From Woeseiaceae bacterium (lineage in GTDB: Bacteria > Pseudomonadota > Gammaproteobacteria > Steroidobacterales > Woeseiaceae): a stretch of DNA of 64,000 nt. A program made the translations under genes and the position numbers. Location of the stretch: positions 1 to 64,000 of the forward strand of contig JABDOQ010000037.1 of the NCBI GenBank assembly GCA_013043165.1, in the 5' to 3' direction. Of this stretch, positions 1 through 6,047 are shown in pieces (within the stretch, counting starts at the first letter, position 1; each line of letters begins with the position of its first letter). The notes under the pieces were generated by a model, which did no database searches, was not told the DNA's origin, and saw nothing but the letters and a program-made list of their open reading frames with translations.

Positions 1-104
1 ACTGCTGACAGCTGGTCCAGACGATTGTCGGAACAGGCAGATACGACCAGCAATGCGGCCAATGACGCTGCGAGACGCAGCGAAGCTTGCGAACGAAACT
101 TCAT
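1..104 (-). CDS. N-terminus of a lipoprotein (cut by window edge)
   Basis: Only the first 34 codons are inside the window. The ATG at 104-102 follows a strong AGGGGG ribosome-binding site by six bases. The peptide begins with a basic n-region (MKFRSQ), then a hydrophobic stretch and the lipobox VVSAC, so it should be a signal-peptidase-II-processed lipoprotein with the modified Cys at residue 24. No catalytic domain is visible. Its promoter carries the same LacI-type palindrome as the GH3/GPH promoter, so by inference it belongs to the same glucan regulon and may be a secreted or surface glycan-binding or hydrolase protein. It is too short to reach a translated length cutoff. Confidence 0.7.
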   Translation of the reverse strand, partial: MKFRSQASLRLAASLAALLVVSACSDNRLDQLSA

Positions 105-187
105 CGATAACCCCCTGGAAACACGGAACGTGGCAGATCGCCGCAGCGTTTTGCCCTCTTATTCTTAGATGCTATGAAAACAGACAA

Positions 188-201
188 TGACAGCGTTGTC
201 A
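188..201. promoter_or_regulatory. LacI-family operator, copy 1
   Basis: TGACAGCGTTGTCA is a 14-bp palindrome with one mismatch. It matches 13 of 14 bases of the operator at 8467-8480. Read on the minus strand it overlaps a TTGACA -35 box with TTTCAT 17 bases downstream, upstream of the lipoprotein gene at 104. A repressor bound here would block RNA polymerase. Confidence 0.75.
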
Positions 202-255
202 ATTCTTACATAACGGGGGGCAAAGGGATCTGAGCTTTTGTTACATTTTGAAACA

Positions 256-286
256 GTTGGGACGCGGCATTATGCCGCGTCCCAAC
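256..286 (-). terminator. Strong hairpin after the first small paralog
   Basis: A perfect 14-bp stem (GTTGGGACGCGGCA with its complement) encloses a 3-base loop, 26 bases after the stop of the gene at 312. The run that follows on the minus strand is only weakly T-rich; on the plus strand a short T run follows. It is probably a terminator separating the small-paralog unit from the lipoprotein promoter. Confidence 0.65.
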
Positions 287-311
287 GAAATTCTTTTTAT
301 GGATTAGGGCC

Positions 312-536
312 TTATGCGGCCTGACGGCGAGCGCGTAGCCAGAAGCGCCCCCAGGAAAATCGGATCCCTTGGCCGGTGTCCGGCTGATCTTCTTGGGCCT
401 GTCTCTGTCGCTCATCCCGAATCTTGTTGATCCGGTCGTCGGCAATGGCTGGCGCGATGACAAACGAGGATTTCGCCGCCATGCCGCCCAGGCTTAAGGT
501 GAAAGCATCGCGTCCTGGTTTGGCTTTCTCAAACAT
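312..536 (-). CDS. Small 74-residue protein, paralog A (unknown family)
   Basis: The ATG at 536 follows a GGAG box by seven bases; a longer in-frame reading (to 632) lacks a ribosome-binding site and starts with TTG. The product is 74 residues, with no signal peptide or membrane segment. It is a paralog of the gene at 983-1207: residues 1-54 are identical at 45 of 54 positions (shared core FVIAPAIADDRINKIRDER), the last five codons are also similar, but residues 55-69 are unrelated and aromatic-rich here (FSWGRFWL). The conserved start, variable segment and conserved tail resemble a precursor peptide with a variable core, but no maturation enzyme is recognised nearby apart from a JmjC-like cupin. 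I do not recognise the family. Confidence 0.7.
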   Translation of the reverse strand: MFEKAKPGRDAFTLSLGGMAAKSSFVIAPAIADDRINKIRDERQRQAQEDQPDTGQGIRFSWGRFWLRARRQAA

Positions 537-600
537 GGTCATTCTCCAGAGGGTATTGATGTACTGCAGTTTGTCGGGCCGCATGTACCGGGCCGACGCG

Positions 601-670
601 CAAACAATATAGATGCGGTGGCAAGGCCACAAACGGGAAAATCTCAGCTCTGAGCTGAGAAAAATTCAAT
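601..670 (-). promoter_or_regulatory. Promoter and palindrome of paralog A (duplicated in paralog B)
   Basis: A perfect 19-base palindrome at 642-660 (TCTCAGCTCTGAGCTGAGA) lies upstream of a TTGTGG -35-like box and a TATTGT -10-like box 17 bases apart (minus strand). About 70 bases here align with the region 1271-1340 upstream of paralog B. The palindrome position, upstream of -35, fits an activator such as the neighbouring LysR protein; that link is inference. Confidence 0.6.
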
Positions 671-775
671 GGGAGTCGGTGTAATTCTGAGACATCCGTT
701 CGCTTTGACTCGCGGCGGACATGCTAACGAAGGGCCACGGCCCGGGCGTCCCGAAGACGGATACTGGAATCGCGG

Positions 776-961
776 TCAGGCGCGTTGACTCGCCAGATAT
801 CGAGCGAACTCATTAGGTTGGTAGTTGAGTTCCGCGATCGCCCGATCGACACGTTCTTTCGTCGCGGCGCGTACATGCGGCTCTCCGTTCACCACGCGCG
901 ACACGGTCTTGATCGAGACTCCAGCGAGATCGGCAACGTCGAATACAGTGGCATTTGGCAT
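776..961 (-). pseudogene. LacI-family regulator reduced to its DNA-binding domain
   Basis: The 61-residue product contains a full LacI-type helix-turn-helix (VFDVADLAGVSIKTVSRVVN, residues 6-25) and the hinge helix region (NEFARYLASQ), then stops. LacI-family repressors are normally about 330-350 residues with a periplasmic-binding-protein-like sensor domain; none is found in any frame in the 240 bases before the next gene. The gene begins 21 bases after paralog B on the same strand. It is either a truncated remnant of the repressor of this glucan locus or a functional stand-alone DNA-binding domain. I list it as a pseudogene because of the missing domain, but the reading frame up to the stop is clean. 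Confidence 0.7.
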
Positions 962-982
962 GTGTGTTGGCCTCGCCGGACC

Positions 983-1207
983 TTACGCGGCCCGACAGCG
1001 CCCCGGTGCGAAGTAGTACGCGAGCACGTTCTCGATCTCGCGAGCCGTGTCCGGCTGGTCTTCCTGGCTTCGGCCAAGCCGCTCGTCTCGAATCTTGTTG
1101 ATTCGATCGTCGGCGATGGCCGGCGCGATGACAAACGAGGATTTCGCTGTCATTCCGCCCAGGCTAAAGGCGAAAGCATCTCGTGCTGGTTTGGCTTTAT
1201 TAAACAT
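983..1207 (-). CDS. Small 74-residue protein, paralog B (unknown family)
   Basis: The ATG at 1207 is preceded by AAGGAG with eight-base spacing, a better ribosome-binding site than most in the window. It encodes 74 residues, the same length as paralog A at 312-536, with 45 of 54 identical residues at the N-terminus and a divergent segment at residues 55-69 (here LAYYFAP). It lies between the LysR gene and the LacI remnant, all on the minus strand, and has its own promoter copy. No signal peptide, transmembrane segment or known motif is visible. The function is unknown; the preserved reading frame and duplicated promoter argue that it is expressed. Confidence 0.75.
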   Translation of the reverse strand: MFNKAKPARDAFAFSLGGMTAKSSFVIAPAIADDRINKIRDERLGRSQEDQPDTAREIENVLAYYFAPGRCRAA

Positions 1208-1270
1208 GGTCGGTTCTCCTTAACGAACTATGTTTCACGGTTGCCGAGCCGGTTTTGCCCGCTCGACGGT

Positions 1271-1340
1271 GTAAACAATAGGGATTCAGGGAAAAGACCA
1301 CAAACGAAAAGAATTCAGGCCTGAGTTGAGAAAAACTCAA
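1271..1340 (-). promoter_or_regulatory. Promoter and imperfect palindrome of paralog B
   Basis: This is the second copy of the promoter described at 601-670. The palindrome at 1313-1331 matches 14 of 19 bases of the paralog A copy, and TTGTGG and TATTGT boxes are again 17 bases apart. The element runs up to and over the stop codon of the LysR gene. Confidence 0.55.
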
Positions 1341-2230
1341 GTGGAATCAGCGAAGTTCCTGACTATCCAGTCTCGCAGCAGAACAACGCTCTCATCGTCG
1401 GCCCGGTCCTCCGTGCAGACCAGGTAGTAGCTGACGTCGGCGACGTACTCCTTCTTGAACAGCCGCACAATGCTGCCCTCTTTGAACCACAGATCGCCGA
1501 TCGGCACCGGGACCAGTGCTGCCCCGATGCCGCGCTGCGCCGCTCGCACGATCGCAATCATCGAATCCAGGCGGGTGACCTTGCTGTTCTCGGGAAGCTC
1601 TACACCCGCTGCGTCCGCCCAATGCGTCCAGGCTTTCGGGCGAGTTTCATGCACGATGATCGGGAAGTCGCTCACAATCTTCTTCTTCTTCACCACCATC
1701 GCTTTCTTGAATTCCGGCGAACCGGCCGGCACCATGCGCAGCGGGAAAAGCAGGTTCGACGGCATGTTTGCCGGAGGCGCCCGAAAAAGCCGGATCGACA
1801 GATCGGCATCGGAAGGGTGCTTCTCCGAGGACTCGTCGCTCGTGCCCACCTGGATGTCAATCTCCGGGTGTTCGGCCGTAAATTCGCTGAGTCGCGGCAC
1901 GAAATACTCGCTCGCAAAGAACGGCTGCACGGAAATGCGAATGGAGCTCTTCACGGCGCCTTTCTTGTACTTCGCAACGACCGTGTTCAGTTGCTCGATC
2001 AGGGGACTGGCCTCTTCGTAAAGCAAGCTACCGATTTCCGTTAGGCTTATGTCGCGGCCTGTACGATCAAACAGCTGCTCACCCAGTTCCTCTTCGAGGC
2101 TCTTGATCTGGTGGCTGACGGCCGATGCCGTGATGAAAAGCTCTTCGCTGGCCGTGCGAAAACTCTCATAGCGCGCCGCGACGCAGAATGTTCGCAATCC
2201 GCGCAGGGACATTTTCTGTTTACTGATCAT
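1337..2230 (-). CDS. LysR-family transcriptional regulator (GcvA-like)
   Basis: The N-terminus has the LysR helix-turn-helix (LRTFCVAARYESFRTASEEL and SAVSHQIKSLEEELGEQLFD), followed by a LysR substrate-binding domain, about 297 residues in all. The helix-turn-helix resembles the GcvA/AmpR branch. An upstream extension to 2305 would start with TTG and overlap the JmjC gene, so ATG 2230 is chosen; ATG 2212 is also possible. It sits 47 bases after the JmjC gene and directly upstream of the two small paralogs, whose promoters carry a palindrome where an LTTR activator would bind. Regulation of those paralogs is inference; the inducer is unknown. Confidence 0.85.
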   Translation of the reverse strand: MISKQKMSLRGLRTFCVAARYESFRTASEELFITASAVSHQIKSLEEELGEQLFDRTGRDISLTEIGSLLYEEASPLIEQLNTVVAKYKKGAVKSSIRISVQPFFASEYFVPRLSEFTAEHPEIDIQVGTSDESSEKHPSDADLSIRLFRAPPANMPSNLLFPLRMVPAGSPEFKKAMVVKKKKIVSDFPIIVHETRPKAWTHWADAAGVELPENSKVTRLDSMIAIVRAAQRGIGAALVPVPIGDLWFKEGSIVRLFKKEYVADVSYYLVCTEDRADDESVVLLRDWIVRNFADST

Positions 2231-2277
2231 TTTCGAATGCGGATTCTTCAGGTAGTGACTGGATGCGCGAGAACGAA

Positions 2278-3291
2278 CTACTGTAACAGCTGCTGCGACA
2301 ACCAAGCCTTCAGCTGCTTGCGTTTTTCTGGTGTAAGGGAACCCAGCACATCCTCAATATCGTTGGGCAAGTGTGCTGCCGGGTCGCTATCGGTTTGAAA
2401 GACAAAATAATCGAAGAAATCCCGCCATATCTGTCGTTGATCTGCAGGCAGCTTCGAAATTGAAAGCATGCTAGTGAGCAGGCTGTGAAACGGCGAATCT
2501 GCAGCCGTTTTCGCGTCATTCCACCAGTAATTTACAAGCACGTTGAGGTTGCCAAGCGACTCTACCGAGTGCCACCAGAGAATAGGGATGTATAAGGCAT
2601 CGCCCGGTTCAAGGTCCGCTTTTTGGCAGACTTCCAACGCGCGCTTGAAACGCGGATAACGGGACATGTCGGGTTGCCGCAAATCGACCATGCTAATCGG
2701 GGAGCCTCCGGGCGTCGCCAGCAGCGGTCCAATGTAGAGATTGGCAACCTGTTCCGGAGGGAACAGCGTAAAACGCCTGCGACCGGCGACGACGCAAGCG
2801 ATGTTGCTGTAGATATCGTAATGCGTCGCAATCGTCGATCTGTTACCCAACCACATCCGTGGCGCTAGCGTTGGATCGATCAGGGGAAGGACGTTTTCTT
2901 TTTCAAAACCGGGCAAGACATCAAGCACCGGAATAGCCTGCATTGCGATAGCCGGAGAATCCGGCCTATCAATCAGTGCAGCCAGATTATCGAGTGCGGT
3001 GCTGACCGTTACGAGCTTGCGTTCGAAATTAAAACCCTGAAGGTCATCGCGATAGAAGAACCGGCCTTTTATCGAAGGAGCACCGACGGTCGCATTAGCC
3101 GCCTTTTCGCTGTCAAATTGCTTGATGTAGCGGCAGATATGCGCCGGTGACTTTAGGCCCTCTTCGACCGCGGGCCATTTTCCTACCAACGACTTCAACA
3201 CTGCCGGCTGATCGCCAGGAACTATTTCGTTTTGAAAGGTCTCGAGATCAACATTTTGCCATTCCCGGATGCTGCGAACAGATTTCGCCAT
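2278..3291 (-). CDS. JmjC-like cupin (Cupin_8) protein
   Basis: The 337-residue protein has the fold signature of JmjC/Cupin_8 Fe(II)/2-oxoglutarate oxygenases: an HxD pair (H157, D159 in THYDIYSN), and the distal His241 in the GDALYIPILWWHSV strand. Family members hydroxylate proteins or small substrates. Genes of this type are common in TonB-receptor-linked polysaccharide loci of gammaproteobacteria and alphaproteobacteria, usually without a proven role. It follows the GH17 gene by 107 bases on the same strand and precedes the LysR gene. The two small paralogs close by are possible substrates, which is speculation. Confidence 0.8.
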   Translation of the reverse strand: MAKSVRSIREWQNVDLETFQNEIVPGDQPAVLKSLVGKWPAVEEGLKSPAHICRYIKQFDSEKAANATVGAPSIKGRFFYRDDLQGFNFERKLVTVSTALDNLAALIDRPDSPAIAMQAIPVLDVLPGFEKENVLPLIDPTLAPRMWLGNRSTIATHYDIYSNIACVVAGRRRFTLFPPEQVANLYIGPLLATPGGSPISMVDLRQPDMSRYPRFKRALEVCQKADLEPGDALYIPILWWHSVESLGNLNVLVNYWWNDAKTAADSPFHSLLTSMLSISKLPADQRQIWRDFFDYFVFQTDSDPAAHLPNDIEDVLGSLTPEKRKQLKAWLSQQLLQ

Positions 3292-3398
3292 GCGAACGTG
3301 CCCCTATCCCGACTCTGGCCAATACTCAAGCCGATGGAGAATCGTGGCCGGAGAATATCTTGGCTGCGCTTCGGATCGTATTTGCATTGCTGAATTAA

Positions 3399-4466
3399 TC
3401 ATCTGTCGCGTGCCGCCGCTAAATACCTGATCACCTGCTTCGGTGTTCGGTCAACATTGAATATGCCCCAGTGTTTCTCCGCACCCAACGGATTGTCCGG
3501 ATTGCCCTTCCAGGGCTCGTCAAACGCTTCGAAGAAGAACACGGTCGTATTTGTATCGGTCGCCCATGCCTTTAATTCGCGATAGTAGCGCGCCTGCTTG
3601 GCTTCGCTGGCGCGTTCGCCAAACTCGATGGCAACGCTTGCCCAGCCAGCTTCCAGTATGGCGACCGGTTTACCCGGCAGCGCCGTATGCACGCCTTGCA
3701 TATTTTCAATCGTGTACGGCAATGCTTCGTCGATCGTCTTTTCTTCCCAGGCCGGATACGTATGGATGCCGAGGAAATCGAGTTCTGCCGCAAGCGGCGC
3801 GCCGTCCTGTATCCACCACTCGTAGTTATCCGCGACCGTAACGGGCTGATCGATTGCCGCTTTTACCTGGCGAACGTAGGCGATGACTTGATCGAGCGGC
3901 ACCATGTGGTCGTTCCATTCGACCAGCGCTTCGTTGCCGACGTTGACCGCGACGACGATGTCCTGGTATCGCCTCGCGAGCTCGATACCTTTTTGCACTT
4001 CCGCGACGTTCTCGAGGGTATTCTCGGCGAGCTTCTCATCCGGGATCGGTTCATCGAGCCAGGGACAGCCCTCGTGATTGCTGAACTCCGCATCGAGCCA
4101 GATGCCGAGCAGTACCTTTATTGGGAGCTGATGTTCTTCGATGAGCTCGAGCGTCGTTTGCGTATTCTCTTTGGAGTCGTACAGACGAATCAGCTTGAAG
4201 CCGTGCGCCACCAGGATCTCGAGGTCTTCGAGAATCTCGTCGTTGCTTGGGTTCACGGCACCATCGCCGCGGTCGGGATGCTGGCCTTCCCGGAATCCCG
4301 AATATGCGACGGCCATGACCTCGCCGGCAAGCAGAGCGTCGGGCGCCTGGTTGACTGTCTGTGCGATTTTCGGCGCCGGCGCATGGTCGGGCGCTTTGGC
4401 GCATCCGGCAATTGCGAAAACGACGACGGCCAGTAGGAACATGGCCAATAGATTGAGCAATTTCAT
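3399..4466 (-). CDS. GH17 beta-1,3-glucanase-like lipoprotein
   Basis: A signal peptide ends in the lipobox AIAGC, placing Cys22 as the lipidated residue. The mature part is a glycoside hydrolase family 17 TIM barrel with the acid/base in VAVNVGNEALVEW (E179) and the nucleophile in VAILEAGWAS (E272). Bacterial GH17 enzymes cleave beta-1,3-glucan such as laminarin, often as exo- or endo-glucanases on the cell surface or in the periplasm. The gene starts one base after the sugar-porter stop, so the two are translationally coupled. With the GH3 enzyme upstream this makes a short pathway from beta-1,3-glucan oligosaccharides to glucose. The exact linkage preference cannot be read from sequence. 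Confidence 0.87.
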   Translation of the reverse strand: MKLLNLLAMFLLAVVVFAIAGCAKAPDHAPAPKIAQTVNQAPDALLAGEVMAVAYSGFREGQHPDRGDGAVNPSNDEILEDLEILVAHGFKLIRLYDSKENTQTTLELIEEHQLPIKVLLGIWLDAEFSNHEGCPWLDEPIPDEKLAENTLENVAEVQKGIELARRYQDIVVAVNVGNEALVEWNDHMVPLDQVIAYVRQVKAAIDQPVTVADNYEWWIQDGAPLAAELDFLGIHTYPAWEEKTIDEALPYTIENMQGVHTALPGKPVAILEAGWASVAIEFGERASEAKQARYYRELKAWATDTNTTVFFFEAFDEPWKGNPDNPLGAEKHWGIFNVDRTPKQVIRYLAAARDR

Positions 4467-4467
4467 A

Positions 4468-6030
4468 TCAGCTTCTCACGAGTATTGTTTCAAGTTCTTC
4501 GAGCGTGCGGCCCTTGGTCTCCGGAAGGATACGCATGATTACGACCAGGCCGACCACGGCGAAAAGGCCATAGATCAGGAATGTCCCCGAGTTGCCGAGG
4601 TTTTCCAATTCCCAGGGAAAAACGAGCTGCACACCGAAGCTGACGGCCGAATTGATGAGGCCGGCAAACGATATCGCCAAACCGCGCAGTTGATTCGGGA
4701 ATAGCTCCGAGAACAGCACCCACATGACCGGCCCCAGCGAAATGGCGAAACTCGCTACAAATCCGAGGATGCCGAAGAGAATCAGCGTTGGATTCATGTC
4801 GATCGCGGCGCTGACGAGACTCGACTCGTGCTGCTTGAAGCTGTCTGCGCCGATGGCGGCCGAGACAGCCCGCCTGAATGCAACGTCGCTGTCGTAGCTG
4901 ACATCTTGCAATTGCGAGATGCTGTCGCGATCAACCAATGCAGGCAGTGAATCGATCGACTCCGCTGTCAGCGTATAAGTCGCCGAACCGAAGCCGTAAG
5001 ACAATGTGAACATGCAGACCGCGATACCGGTCAGTCCGAAGCTGAGCAGCGGGCGGCGACCGAGCTTGTCGATAAGGGCCATCGCAGCAATGGTAAAAAC
5101 GAGATTCACGATGCCGACCAGAATTGCCTGCATGAACGAAGCATCGGTGCCTATACCGGACTGCTCGAAAATCATCGGCGCGTAAAAGAACACCGAGTTG
5201 ATGCCGGTAATCTGCTGCAGGATCGCAACCGAAATACCAATGGTCAGAACGAGTTTCATCGCGGGCTGAAACAGCTGCCGTATTGAACTGCCTTGTTGCT
5301 CGGCCTCGGCGCTCAGGCTGGCGTGCACGACGGCCAGATCGGCTTTTGCCTGCTCGGGACCGCCCACTTTCTCGAATACCTGCAGCGCCTCCTCGTCCCT
5401 GCCGTGCATTGCCAGCCACCGCGGACTTTCGGGCACGATCAGCAGCGCGAAAAAATACAGAACTGCCGGCAGGGTCTCGACGCCGAGCATCCAGCGCCAG
5501 TTCCACTCGGCAAAACGCAGGGACTCCACCCAGGCGATGTCCGATTGACCGAGCATCAGTATCAGGTAGTTGCTGAAAAAAGCGACCGAGATGCCGATCA
5601 CGATATTCAGCTGGTTAAACGAAACCATGCGGCCCCGAATTTCGGCGGGTGCGATCTCGGCGATGTACATCGGCGCAATGATCAGCGCTGCACCGACACC
5701 GAAACCGCCGATCATGCGTGCAATTACAAGAAACAGGAAACTCGGCGCGACGGCAGACGCAACCGCCGAAACGGCGAACAACGCAGCGGCGAGCTTGAGT
5801 ACAGGGCGACGGCCCAGGCGGTCGCTCAGCGGCCCCGCCACCATCATGGCAATCGTTGCCGTCAGCGTCAGCGATGCAACCGACCAGCCCAGCTGAATCT
5901 TGCTCAACTGAAACTCGGTTTCTATGAAACCGACGACGCCCGAGATCACGGAAGCGTCAAACCCCATGAGAAATCCGCCGAGTGCGACAATGAGGGCGAC
6001 CGTTACAGTGAATCGCGTACTTTTCTGCAT
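4468..6030 (-). CDS. MFS sugar porter (SP family, XylE/GalP-like)
   Basis: The 520-residue protein has the SP-family signatures: GxLSDRLGRRP in the loop after helix 2, PESPRWL after helix 6, QITGINSVFFYAP in helix 7, DKLGRRPLL before helix 9 and PETKGRTLEELE at the C-terminus. It should import a hexose, probably glucose released by the GH3 and GH17 enzymes, by proton symport across the inner membrane. One oddity is a hydrophilic insertion of about 60 residues (about 350-411) between helices 9 and 10, predicted periplasmic, absent from XylE. It lies 17 bases after the GH3 gene in the same operon. Confidence 0.88.
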   Translation of the reverse strand: MQKSTRFTVTVALIVALGGFLMGFDASVISGVVGFIETEFQLSKIQLGWSVASLTLTATIAMMVAGPLSDRLGRRPVLKLAAALFAVSAVASAVAPSFLFLVIARMIGGFGVGAALIIAPMYIAEIAPAEIRGRMVSFNQLNIVIGISVAFFSNYLILMLGQSDIAWVESLRFAEWNWRWMLGVETLPAVLYFFALLIVPESPRWLAMHGRDEEALQVFEKVGGPEQAKADLAVVHASLSAEAEQQGSSIRQLFQPAMKLVLTIGISVAILQQITGINSVFFYAPMIFEQSGIGTDASFMQAILVGIVNLVFTIAAMALIDKLGRRPLLSFGLTGIAVCMFTLSYGFGSATYTLTAESIDSLPALVDRDSISQLQDVSYDSDVAFRRAVSAAIGADSFKQHESSLVSAAIDMNPTLILFGILGFVASFAISLGPVMWVLFSELFPNQLRGLAISFAGLINSAVSFGVQLVFPWELENLGNSGTFLIYGLFAVVGLVVIMRILPETKGRTLEELETILVRS

Positions 6031-6047
6031 ACCTGTTGTCCCCGGAA

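Noticed and set aside
785-1324. 179-codon plus-strand ORF across the small-paralog region
   Set aside because: It runs antisense through paralog B and the LacI remnant and has no ribosome-binding site.
3687-4436. Long plus-strand ORF opposite the GH17 gene
   Set aside because: It is the antisense frame of a well-supported GH17 gene; it has no domain and no ribosome-binding site.
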